Source: Bacteroidales bacterium (GTDB lineage: Bacteria > Bacteroidota > Bacteroidia > Bacteroidales > Tenuifilaceae). Taken from it: a DNA stretch of 64,000 bases. How positions within the stretch are numbered: position 1 is the stretch's first letter; the number at the start of each line of letters is the position of its first letter. The notes under the pieces were generated by a model. It was given only the letters and a program-made list of their open reading frames with translations, made no database searches and was not told the DNA's origin. The stretch is taken from the NCBI GenBank assembly GCA_013376985.1, contig JACABB010000004.1, positions 5,658 through 69,657 of the forward strand. Reading direction: 5' to 3'. The position numbers and the translations under genes are program-made. Shown here piece by piece: positions 46,872 to 55,250 of the stretch.

Positions 46872-47082
46872 TAACGTGAACTCGAAATAAGAAAAGCAAC
46901 AATGTACTCATTTGTAGGGATATGTAATTATTTATTGCGATGATGGAATGATGGAGATCAAGAGGTTAGTTTTTTGCTTGTATCTTCCATTTTTCCAATT
47001 TTCCACTATTCCATTGGTTCAAACAAAACAAATTGATTGATATTTAGATTAATAGATTGTTTCTTACGTCGAACTGACGTTA
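46872..47082. mobile_element. MITE-like element, core type B (inverted copy)
   Basis: It is bounded by TAACGTGAACTCG at 46872 and CGAACTGACGTTA ending at 47082. It is the reverse complement counterpart of 2965-3190 and shares its core (GATGGAATGATGG, CCATTTTTCCA, TTGATTGATATTTAGATTAA). It ends one base before the lipoprotein stop codon, so it has landed at the very 3-prime end of that gene. Confidence 0.75.
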
Positions 47083-47083
47083 A

Positions 47084-47599
47084 TTACTTTTTCTCCAAGG
47101 AATCGGGTCTGAATATTATTTTCTGATCGAGAATCATATCGTAAGCATCGGGTTCAAGGATGGTTGCAATTCTGAATATGGTATCCAAAAAAACAAGATC
47201 TTTGTGATTAATCACCTCCCCTGTAACACTTTTTGTATGGTATTTATGAATAATTGTGTATCCCATTAGGAGTCCCTTGTTGTTTTCAAGTAAATTTTTT
47301 AGGCTATCGAGTACATGCTTATTTACTGTAGGTTTAGCCTGTTCCTCCTCAATCTTATCGGATAAATAGTGAGTTAACTCAGTTTTTTCGTATCGAACAG
47401 TAAAATCCTCAAAAGAGATAGGTTTGTACTTTTTATACTCCTCCGGGTGCTTTCTAACCCAATTGTTGATACTCACTTTTGCTTTTTCCTGTAGAGTAGA
47501 TTTATCAACCTTTTTGTCTGTAGTAGTTGAGCATGATAGCTGAATTAGAAGCAACGATGCTCCTAACGCTATAAGGTGAATCCGATTGAGTATATTCAT
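47084..47599 (-). CDS. Hypothetical lipoprotein
   Basis: I do not recognise the family. The 171-residue product has a signal segment (LIALGASLLLIQLSC) with a lipobox Cys at about residue 23, then a Thr/Lys/Asp-rich linker and a small helical-plus-strand domain (about 40-170). The likely location is the periplasmic face of a membrane. A MITE-like element abuts its stop codon. It lies downstream of the dipeptidase gene on the same strand, but a terminator separates them. Confidence 0.75.
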   Translation of the reverse strand: MNILNRIHLIALGASLLLIQLSCSTTTDKKVDKSTLQEKAKVSINNWVRKHPEEYKKYKPISFEDFTVRYEKTELTHYLSDKIEEEQAKPTVNKHVLDSLKNLLENNKGLLMGYTIIHKYHTKSVTGEVINHKDLVFLDTIFRIATILEPDAYDMILDQKIIFRPDSLEKK

Positions 47600-47662
47600 G
47601 GCTACAGTTTTAGAAGAAAATACGAATATAATAAAACGAAGGTTTAAATGCTAGTTTAAGTC

Positions 47663-47697
47663 AATAAAAAAGGAGCAGTAATTGCTCCTTTTTTATT
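47663..47697. terminator. Intrinsic terminator after the dipeptidase gene
   Basis: AATAAAAAAGGAGCA and TGCTCCTTTTTTATT form a near-perfect stem with a GTAAT loop, three bases beyond the dipeptidase stop on the minus strand. Confidence 0.9.
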
Positions 47698-47700
47698 GAT

Positions 47701-49077
47701 TTACTTTTTATTAGAATATTCTGCAAAATATTTGAAGAATCGAGGTACAACCTCAATACCCTTAAGGAATATTTCAACCGAGAAATTTTCATTCGGTGAG
47801 TGGATAGCATCCGATTCAAGACCAAATCCTAATAGTATTGATTTAATACCCAAGGTGTCTTCAAATGTGCTTATGATTGGAATGCTACCTCCACTTCGGA
47901 AAGGAATGGGTCGTTTCCCAAATATTTCGAACATAGCTTGGCTTGCAGCCTGATAACCCACTGTATTGGTAGGTGCAACATAACCTTGGCCTCCATGATG
48001 AGCGTTTACTTTAACCTTTACGCTTTTTGGGGCAATAGCATTGAAATGATCCTGAAATAGCTTGGCAATTTTCTTATGATCCTGATTTGGAACTAAGCGC
48101 ATTGATATTTTAGCAAATGCCTTTGAGGGAAGAACTGTTTTTGAACCCTCTGCGATATAACCACCCCAAATTCCATTCACATCGAGTGTAGGTCTAATTC
48201 CAGTTCGCTCAATTGTTGAAAAACCTTTCTCGCCATGGATATCATCAATATCAAGGGCTTTCTTATATTGCTCAAGGTTAAATGGTGCTTTAGCCATTTC
48301 TGCACGTTCAGCAGGATCAACTTCTTGAACATCATCATAAAACCCAGGAATGGTGATATGGTTATTTTCATCGTGAAGCGATGCTATTAGTTTGGAAAGG
48401 ATATTAATAGGATTGGCAACTGCTCCACCAAACAGTCCAGAATGTAAATCCTGATTTGGCCCAGTTACCTCAACTTCCATATAGGCTAATCCTCTAAGTC
48501 CAATTGTAATAGATGGAGTATCCTTACCCAAAAGAGAGGTATCCGATACTAGTATCACATCCGCTTTGAGTAGATCTTTATGAGTAGCGCACCACTTTGT
48601 GATGCTTGGTGAACCAATCTCCTCCTCCCCTTCAATCATAAATTTTATATTACAGGGAAGAGTATTGGTTTTAACCATCAATTCAAACGCTTTGGCGTGA
48701 ATAAATGATTGCCCTTTATCATCATTTGCCCCACGAGCCCATATCCTACCATCGCGAATTTCGGGTTCAAATGGTTTTGAATTCCATAATTCTAAAGGAT
48801 CAACAGGCATTACATCGTAATGAGCGTAAACAAGCACTGTAGGTAATTTGGGATCGATTATTTTTTCTCCGTAAACTATAGGATTTCCATCTGTTGGCAT
48901 TACCTCAGCTTTATCGGCTCCGGCATTAAGTATAGTTTTAGCCCAATACTCAGCCGCCTTTACCATATCAGGGCGATTCTCGCTTAATGAGCTGATTGAA
49001 GGAATACGTATCAATCCAAATAGCTCTTCGAGAAATCTATCCTTATTTTCGTCAACATATTTCTTTATGTAATCCAT
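47701..49077 (-). CDS. M20 family dipeptidase
   Basis: A 458-residue zinc metallopeptidase of the M20 (PepV/carnosinase-like) family with no signal peptide, so cytoplasmic. Metal and catalytic motifs are present: VLVYAHYDVMPVDP (His and Asp), RGANDDKGQ (bridging Asp), EGEEEIGSPS (general base Glu), SDTSLLGKD, and a late His near FGLESDAIHSPNE. The dimerisation lid has DLHSGLFGGAVANP. It would hydrolyse dipeptides or acyl-peptides. It is transcribed alone, with a terminator three bases after the stop. Confidence 0.93.
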   Translation of the reverse strand: MDYIKKYVDENKDRFLEELFGLIRIPSISSLSENRPDMVKAAEYWAKTILNAGADKAEVMPTDGNPIVYGEKIIDPKLPTVLVYAHYDVMPVDPLELWNSKPFEPEIRDGRIWARGANDDKGQSFIHAKAFELMVKTNTLPCNIKFMIEGEEEIGSPSITKWCATHKDLLKADVILVSDTSLLGKDTPSITIGLRGLAYMEVEVTGPNQDLHSGLFGGAVANPINILSKLIASLHDENNHITIPGFYDDVQEVDPAERAEMAKAPFNLEQYKKALDIDDIHGEKGFSTIERTGIRPTLDVNGIWGGYIAEGSKTVLPSKAFAKISMRLVPNQDHKKIAKLFQDHFNAIAPKSVKVKVNAHHGGQGYVAPTNTVGYQAASQAMFEIFGKRPIPFRSGGSIPIISTFEDTLGIKSILLGFGLESDAIHSPNENFSVEIFLKGIEVVPRFFKYFAEYSNKK

Positions 49078-49200
49078 GGTTTTGATTTTTTAATATTTAC
49101 GGGTATAATATTATGCAATTTTTCAATAATATCCGACTAAAATAAATCGAACATCATGAACATCAATAAGCATGTGCAATCCAGTTGCTTTTTAAAACAG

Positions 49201-49300
49201 TTAGCCACGAAGACACAAAGGCACAAAATCGAACTAAGTACCATATCTACTAATATTTAATATTTATGAACTTTAGTGTCTTTGCGCCTTAGTGGCAAAA
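49201..49300. repeat. Degenerate CACAAAG/CTTTGCG inverted element
   Basis: TTAGCCACGAAGACACAAAG at the left pairs with GTGTCTTTGCGCCTTAGTGG at the right around an AT-rich centre. It is a relative of the CGCAAAG elements. Confidence 0.65.
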
Positions 49301-49339
49301 TTTTCTTTAATCAACCAATTGAGGAAATTTTTACTAAAA

Positions 49340-49490
49340 TAACGTGAGTTCGATGTAAGGTGTCATCCTGAGCGAAGCGAAGGATCTAATCGCCTAAAGA
49401 CTAGATGCTTCACTTCGTTCAGCATGACAAAGTAACAATCTAACACCATGCTTAGGATCAGTATGTTATACTTACATCGAACTCGCGTTA
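49340..49490. mobile_element. MITE-like element, core type A
   Basis: The 151-bp element has termini TAACGTGAGTTCGATGTAAG and its inverse CTTACATCGAACTCGCGTTA. The core is the strong hairpin GTCATCCTGAGCGAAGCGAA...TTCACTTCGTTCAGCATGAC. It is nearly identical to 60937-61087 (same length). It has no coding capacity. Confidence 0.82.
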
Positions 49491-49495
49491 AAATA

Positions 49496-50077
49496 TTAAC
49501 CTTTGATATTCTCCTTTTCAATTAGCTTTGCGGCCTCTTCAATCTGCTCGTAAAACTCTTTACCAAACGCACGTGTAATTGCATCCTCTAAGCATTTATA
49601 AACAGGTAAGTTTTTATTTAAGCCAAGTTTACGTGCAGGTTCGCATATATCCCACTGATCGTAACTAAGTCCAATAAATGAGGTGTATCTTTTCACTCTA
49701 ATTGGATAAAGGTGACACGAAATAGGTTTACGAAAATCAACCTTTTTATCAAGCCAAGCCTGCTCAATTGCGCAAAGGCAAACCCCCTTTTGGTTGATAC
49801 TATATGCGCACTCTTTGCCATCAATAAGGGGGGTTACTAAATCTCCGTCAGTATCTATTACTGCAACACCTTGTTTCTTAATAGCATTTAGCCCTTCGGG
49901 TTTAAGATATGGCTTAATGGTATCAAGAATATCTTCAAGAAATACAATCTCCTCCTTATCCAATGGAGCACCAGATTGTCCATAAACACAGCAGACCCCA
50001 AGGCATTTTGCCAAATCGCAACAAAAATGCTTTTGGAGAATATCAATACTTAGTACTTTATCGTCAATTTGAATCAT
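49496..50077 (-). CDS. DUF3109 family cysteine-rich protein
   Basis: The 193-residue protein matches DUF3109. It has a Cys-rich N-terminus (HFCCDLAKCLGVCCVYG), further Cys in GKECAYS and GVCLCAIEQAW, and CHLYPIRV and WDICEPA. The spacing is reminiscent of the YkgJ-type Cys clusters thought to bind zinc or iron-sulphur. There is no signal peptide. Function is unknown. It starts 15 bases after gpmI on the same strand, so the two are probably co-transcribed, and a MITE-like element lies five bases past its stop. Confidence 0.85.
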   Translation of the reverse strand: MIQIDDKVLSIDILQKHFCCDLAKCLGVCCVYGQSGAPLDKEEIVFLEDILDTIKPYLKPEGLNAIKKQGVAVIDTDGDLVTPLIDGKECAYSINQKGVCLCAIEQAWLDKKVDFRKPISCHLYPIRVKRYTSFIGLSYDQWDICEPARKLGLNKNLPVYKCLEDAITRAFGKEFYEQIEEAAKLIEKENIKG

Positions 50078-50092
50078 TAGAGGTTCTATGAT

Positions 50093-51619
50093 TTATCTGC
50101 ACAATACTTTCCCTGTCATTTCTTTGGGTATTGGCAAGCCCATTATTGAAAGAATTGTGGGTGCAACATCCGCAAGGATTCCACTTTCAACTTTTTTATA
50201 CTTATCGGAAACCAGAATAATTGGAACAGGGTTTAAAGAGTGAGCGGTATTAGGCGAACCATCAGGGTTAATTGCATAATCAGCATTTCCATGATCGGCA
50301 ATAATAATAATGGTATAACCATTTGCTTTTGCGGTTTCAACAACCTCGTGAACACAATTATCAACCGCTTTAATGGCTTTTGAAATAGCTTCATAAACAC
50401 CAGTATGACCCACCATATCGCCATTTGCAAAGTTGAGACAAATAAAATTGTGTGTCTGTTTCTTTAGCTCTTCAACTAATGCATCCTTTACCTCATAGGC
50501 ACTCATCTCTGGTTTAAGATCGTAGGTAGCAACCTTGGGAGAAGGAATCATAATTCTTTCCTCGTTTGTAAAAACCTTTTCGCGACCGCCTGAGAAGAAA
50601 AAGGTAACATGCGCATACTTTTCGGTTTCGGCAATTCGAAGCTGGTTTAGACCCGCTCTTGAAACTACCTCTCCAAGTGTATTTAAAAGATTATCCTTCT
50701 CATATACCATATGAATCCCTTTGAAAGACTCATCATAGCAGGTAAGAGTAACATAATGTAGAGGTAATGTTTTCATCCCAGCTTCAGGCATATCCTTTTG
50801 GGTTAAAACAACGGTCATCTCACGCAATCTATCAGTTCTAAAGTTGAAACAGATAACAACATCGCCCTCTTTTATAGTACCAACGGGTTTACCTTTATCG
50901 TCAACTCTTACAATAGGTTTAATAAACTCATCGGTAACCCCTTCTTTATATGATTCCTCAACGGATTGTACAATGCTTGTAGTAGGTTTTCCAATTCCTG
51001 CTAGCATCATATCATAAGCGATTTTTATTCTTTCCCAACGCTTATCCCTATCCATCGCATAGTATCTACCAACAAGAGTTGCAATAACACCATTGCTAGT
51101 TTTGAGATGATTCTCCAAATTCTTTATAAATCCTAGCCCACTCTCGGGATCGGTATCTCTACCATCAGTAAATGCGTGAATGTATACCTTATCAAGATTA
51201 TACTCTTTGGTAATATCGCAAAGTTTATAAAGATGCTTATCGAGCGAATGAACTCCACCATCGGAAACTAAACCGAGGAAATGCACAGCAACTCCCTTTT
51301 GTTGAGCGTATTTGAATGCTTGAACTAGAACAGGATTGCTGCTGATTTTATTTTCCTTAATCTCTTTATTAATCATTACCAAATCCTGATAAACTACCCT
51401 TCCTGCTCCGATATTAAGATGCCCTACTTCGGAGTTTCCCATCTGACCATCAGGTAAACCTACATTTTCCCCACTTGTAAGAAGTTGAGCATTCGGATAC
51501 GTAGCCGAAAGTTTGTTCATATACTCAGGATGATTACTGAATATCGCATCCGATTTTTGCTTATCTCCAATCCCCCACCCATCGAGAATCATTAATAAAA
51601 CCTTAGAATTATTTTCCAT
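50093..51619 (-). CDS. gpmI: 2,3-bisphosphoglycerate-independent phosphoglycerate mutase
   Basis: It interconverts 3- and 2-phosphoglycerate in glycolysis and gluconeogenesis using two Mn ions. The 508-residue enzyme has LLMILDGWG with the metal Asp, the phosphoserine site in [17 protein letters not shown] (Ser about 62), [28 protein letters not shown] and IADHGNAD. All are diagnostic for iPGM. It is the first gene of a pair with DUF3109. A -7 box lies at 51694-51701, about 75 bases upstream. Confidence 0.96.
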   Translation of the reverse strand: MENNSKVLLMILDGWGIGDKQKSDAIFSNHPEYMNKLSATYPNAQLLTSGENVGLPDGQMGNSEVGHLNIGAGRVVYQDLVMINKEIKENKISSNPVLVQAFKYAQQKGVAVHFLGLVSDGGVHSLDKHLYKLCDITKEYNLDKVYIHAFTDGRDTDPESGLGFIKNLENHLKTSNGVIATLVGRYYAMDRDKRWERIKIAYDMMLAGIGKPTTSIVQSVEESYKEGVTDEFIKPIVRVDDKGKPVGTIKEGDVVICFNFRTDRLREMTVVLTQKDMPEAGMKTLPLHYVTLTCYDESFKGIHMVYEKDNLLNTLGEVVSRAGLNQLRIAETEKYAHVTFFFSGGREKVFTNEERIMIPSPKVATYDLKPEMSAYEVKDALVEELKKQTHNFICLNFANGDMVGHTGVYEAISKAIKAVDNCVHEVVETAKANGYTIIIIADHGNADYAINPDGSPNTAHSLNPVPIILVSDKYKKVESGILADVAPTILSIMGLPIPKEMTGKVLCR

Positions 51620-51693
51620 AAATTATTGATAAAAAGTGTATTGTGTAAACAAAAAAAATTGAGATTAGTTTTATTGACTTACAATTTAATCTT

Positions 51694-51701
51694 CAAAGAT
51701 A
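51694..51701 (-). promoter_or_regulatory. Bacteroidota -7 promoter box for gpmI
   Basis: TATCTTTG on the minus strand matches TAnnTTTG. Confidence 0.5.
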
Positions 51702-51800
51702 TCCTTTTTGGAATGTACGGGAACTTTAAAAAATAAATATTTGAAATGAACTATTTAATCCACACAAAATCAGAATGTTGGAAAAATATTTCCGCTTCTT

Positions 51801-51828
51801 TTGGAGGTTAATAAAGACAATATCTTTG
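51801..51828 (+). promoter_or_regulatory. Promoter for glnN
   Basis: A TTG at 51801-51803 and a TATCTTTG box at 51821-51828 are 17 bases apart, close to the Bacteroidota -33/-7 arrangement. The leader to the ATG at 52005 would be about 170 bases, long enough for regulation. Otherwise the divergent spacer holds nothing I can name. Confidence 0.5.
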
Positions 51829-52004
51829 GAATGTTTATCATTTAAATGCAAAACTTAGCAACGCAATCAATAAAATATAATATTATACTATTGATATATA
51901 TTTTTAAAGGGGTATGTAAAATATTTTTATTAAATTAAAACAATATGCCCCTAATATTTGTATGTAATATAAATAAAAAAGTATTTTTACAAAAAATTTA
52001 AATT

Positions 52005-54200
52005 ATGGCACATCTAAGATTTAAAGCAATCGACGAAGCAGTAAATCGCAATCCTCTTCAAATTGATTTTGAGTCCAATAGGATTTCAGATGTATTTGGA
52101 ATAAACGTTTTTGACAGGAGCAAGATGAAACGCTATCTATCACGAGAGGCTTATGATAGCGTAGTAAGTGCAATTGATGAGGGTAGACGGATTGATAGGA
52201 AAATAGCAGGACAGGTTGCTGCTGGCATGAAATCATGGGCAATTGAAAGAGGTGCAACGCATTATACACACTGGTTTCATCCGCTGAATGGTGCAACTGC
52301 CGAAAAGCATGATGCTTTTTTTACACTTGATAGAAATGGCGAGGCTATTGAAAGTTTTCACGGAGATTTGCTGGTACAGCAAGAGCCTGATGCATCTAGC
52401 TTTCCCAGTGGCGGTATTCGAAATACCTTCGAGGCACGTGGTTATTCAGCATGGGATCCAACTTCACCTGCATTTATTTTTGAGCAATCCCTTTGTATAC
52501 CAACAATTTTTGTATCATATACTGGCGAGGCGTTAGATTTTAAAACTCCCCACCTAAAATCATTAAATGCCCTTGACAAGGCAGCGGTCTCTGTCCTATC
52601 CTATTTCGATAAAGAGGTAAATAAGGTTTTTGCAACATTGGGCTGGGAGCAAGAATATTTCTTGGTTGATGAATCGCTTTATAATGCTCGTCCAGATCTT
52701 GCCCTTTGTGGGAGAACATTGATGGGACATGCTGCGGCAAAAGATCAGCAGCTAGAAGATCATTACTTTGGGTCAATACCCGAAAGGGTTTCAGCATTCA
52801 TGAAACATTTTGAAATGGAGTGCTATAAGTTGGGAATACCTGTTAAGACAAGGCATAACGAGGTAGCACCAAATCAATTCGAATGTGCACCCATTTTCGA
52901 AGAGGCAAACCTTGCGGTTGATCACAATCAGCTTTTAATGTCGCTAATGGAAAAGATAGCACGCAGACATAAATTCAGGGTTCTCTTTCACGAAAAACCA
53001 TTCAGCGGGATTAATGGATCAGGAAAACATTGCAATTGGTCGTTGATGACCGATTCACGAATAAATCTGCTTTCTCCTGGAGGCACACCCAAGAATAATT
53101 TAATGTTCCTCACATTTCTAATAAATACAATAAAAGCAGTACATGATTACTCAGCACTTTTACTTGGAAGCATTGCCAGCGAACCTAACACCCATCGTTT
53201 AGGGGCAAACGAAGCACCTCCCGCAATAATGTCGGTATTTATAGGCAAAACACTTAATGGAGTTCTTGATGATTTAGAGCAAAGGATTTCCGAAAAGAAA
53301 ATGACCCCCGATGAAAAAACGGAATTGAAACTAGATATCATTGGGAAAATTCCTGAGATTTTGCTAGATAATACAGATCGTAATCGCACATCGCCCTTTG
53401 CATTTACTGGAAATAGATTTGAATTCAGAGCAGTTGGTTCATCGGCAAACTGTGCATCTCCTTTAATAACTCTGAATACCGCCGTTGCCGATCAATTAAA
53501 TAAATTTAAAGTTGAGGTTGATAAGCTAATTGAAAAGGGTGTAAAGAAAGATGAAGCCATTTTCCAATGCCTTCGTAAATTAATTATCGATTCAAAGAAA
53601 ATTCGATTCGAGGGGAATGGTTATAGCCAAGAGTGGATTGATGAGGCACAAAAACGTGGGTTGCCAAATTTACCCGATGCAACCGAAGCGTATAAAACAT
53701 TCCTTTACCCAGCATCAATTAAGCTGCTAGGCGATAACAATGTTCTTTCGGAAAGGGAGCTGGAGGCAAGATACGATATTCACAATGAGATTTTTGTTAA
53801 GAAAGTTCAAATTGAAGCTCGAATTCTTGGCGATTTGGCTATAAACCATATCATTCCTACTGCAATTGCATATCAGAATGTAATTTTAGCAAACATAAAA
53901 GGATTAAAAGAATTATTTACCGATGAAAAAGAGTTTTTATCATTAGCTGAACATCAACTACAGACATTAAAGATGATGGCTGTTCATATTAAAACCATTC
54001 GTGAGCAGGTTAAACTAATGGATGAAACTCGCAGAGATCTAAACCTTATAAATGAATTCCCTGAACGTGCTCAGAAGTATTCCAAACAGGTTAAACCATT
54101 TCTTGATGAGATTAGATATCATATCGATAAGCTTGAATTAATTGTTGATGATGAAATTTGGCCTTTGCCAAAATATCGAGAATTACTATTTATTCGTTAA
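52005..54200 (+). CDS. glnN: Glutamine synthetase type III
   Basis: It makes glutamine from glutamate, ammonia and ATP. At 731 residues it has the size of GSIII, not the ~470 of GSI. The N-terminal FGINVFDRSKMKRYLSREAY and the catalytic stretches GWEQEYFLVD, TRHNEVAPNQFE, FSGINGSGKHCNWS and NRTSPFAFTGNRFEFRAVGSS are typical of GlnN. It is a single-gene unit with a long leader, consistent with nitrogen-responsive control, though no known riboswitch is apparent. Confidence 0.96.
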   Translation: MAHLRFKAIDEAVNRNPLQIDFESNRISDVFGINVFDRSKMKRYLSREAYDSVVSAIDEGRRIDRKIAGQVAAGMKSWAIERGATHYTHWFHPLNGATAEKHDAFFTLDRNGEAIESFHGDLLVQQEPDASSFPSGGIRNTFEARGYSAWDPTSPAFIFEQSLCIPTIFVSYTGEALDFKTPHLKSLNALDKAAVSVLSYFDKEVNKVFATLGWEQEYFLVDESLYNARPDLALCGRTLMGHAAAKDQQLEDHYFGSIPERVSAFMKHFEMECYKLGIPVKTRHNEVAPNQFECAPIFEEANLAVDHNQLLMSLMEKIARRHKFRVLFHEKPFSGINGSGKHCNWSLMTDSRINLLSPGGTPKNNLMFLTFLINTIKAVHDYSALLLGSIASEPNTHRLGANEAPPAIMSVFIGKTLNGVLDDLEQRISEKKMTPDEKTELKLDIIGKIPEILLDNTDRNRTSPFAFTGNRFEFRAVGSSANCASPLITLNTAVADQLNKFKVEVDKLIEKGVKKDEAIFQCLRKLIIDSKKIRFEGNGYSQEWIDEAQKRGLPNLPDATEAYKTFLYPASIKLLGDNNVLSERELEARYDIHNEIFVKKVQIEARILGDLAINHIIPTAIAYQNVILANIKGLKELFTDEKEFLSLAEHQLQTLKMMAVHIKTIREQVKLMDETRRDLNLINEFPERAQKYSKQVKPFLDEIRYHIDKLELIVDDEIWPLPKYRELLFIR

Positions 54201-54222
54201 TTGGAAGGGGCTGTTTAAAGAT

Positions 54223-54511
54223 AATAACCGCAGAGGTCGCAAAGAAGAAAACGCAAAGAGCGCAAATATTAAACAACACATTTCTTCTTTGCGAACTTCG
54301 CGAAAACTCACAATACTCTGCGGTTAATTGACTTTTTGTACACCCTCTTATTCCACTATATCACCAAAATTGATTACCACACACATCCTATCGCAAATTG
54401 CGATAGTTTATCCCATTTTAGTTTATTGCAAAGGTTGCGATGCTGTGCAAACAGGATATAAGTTATTGTTCTCACAGGCAAAGCTTGTTTTGATAAGTTT
54501 GATTTATACGG
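54223..54511. repeat. 290-bp repeat, arm 2 of an inverted pair
   Basis: Inverse of 45700-45990. The left third (54223-54330) is a CGCAAAG-type inverted element (AATAACCGCAGAGGTCGC ... CTGCGGTTAATT). The rest holds ATCGCAAATTGCGAT and the GAACAATAACTTAT complement. It starts 23 bases after the glnN stop. ORFs called here are not genes. Confidence 0.8.
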
Positions 54512-54537
54512 AGACTAAGCAGAACGGAGATAAAATA

Positions 54538-54640
54538 TCTATCGCATTTTGCGATTATGATAATTAATTATCCATAGAGATAATCATTTTCCAATGCTGT
54601 TTTGTTAACCTACAAGTCCGTTAGGACTTGAATTTTTATT
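54538..54640. repeat. Truncated copy of the tRNA-proximal repeat
   Basis: ATCTATCGCATTTTGCGATT, then ATAATCATTTTCCAATGCTG and AAGTCCGTTAGGACTT (about 54614-54629) match the beginning of the 356-bp unit, including the first palindrome of the cassette. The other five palindromes are missing. Confidence 0.65.
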
Positions 54641-54660
54641 ATCGCCCATAAAAAATTCCA

Positions 54661-55099
54661 TAACGTCAACTCAATGTAAGGTGTCATCCTGAGCGAAGCG
54701 AAGGATCTAAAAGTTAGATGCTTCACTTCGTTCAGCATGACAAGAAACAGTTTGTTCTGGAAATTTCCACTCCTTTCCTTAATAATGATGAATTGTAAGA
54801 TGAAACCATTGTCATCCTGAGCAGAGCGAAGGATCTAATGAATTATAAAACAGATGGTTGCTTTCAGCGAATCCTTCGGATTTCACTTCGTTCAGCATGA
54901 CAAGAAACAGTATGTTCTGGAAATTTCCACCCCTTTCCTTAATAATGATGAATTGTAAGATGAAACCATTGTCATCCTGAGCGGAGCGAAGGATCTAATT
55001 GCATTGAAAATAGATGCTTCACTCCGTTCAGCATGACAAAGCAACAATCTAATGTTAAACTAAGAATCAATATTTTATGCTTACATCGAACTCAACTTA
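54661..55099. mobile_element. MITE-like element, core type A, expanded to three hairpins
   Basis: The termini are TAACGTCAACTCAATGTAAG at 54661 and CTTACATCGAACTCAACTTA ending at 55099. Inside are three copies of the GTCATCCTGAGC ... TTCAGCATGAC hairpin (about 54682-54742, 54812-54903, 54972-55040). The last two are separated by a duplicated block starting GAAACAGT(T/A)TGTTCTGGAAA. The element is therefore 439 bp rather than 151. No gene lies between glnN and 55251. Confidence 0.78.
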
Positions 55100-55250
55100 A
55101 CCCATTATATTATCCAATGAATTTAACATTTTGTAATGTGTTTCTTATTTTAGAAATATTACTTACTTTTACGCTCTAGGAGCGAATAATAATAAATTAT
55201 TTGCATCGTTTACAAAACAACTAATAAATAGCCATTCTAAAGTTTTGGGA

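Noticed and set aside
51828..52004. Riboswitch in the glnN leader
   Set aside because: The leader is long enough, but I see no conserved glutamine or other riboswitch core.
54142..54567. Two short ORFs after glnN
   Set aside because: They cover the inverted 290-bp repeat and the glnN end in another frame; no protein family is recognisable.
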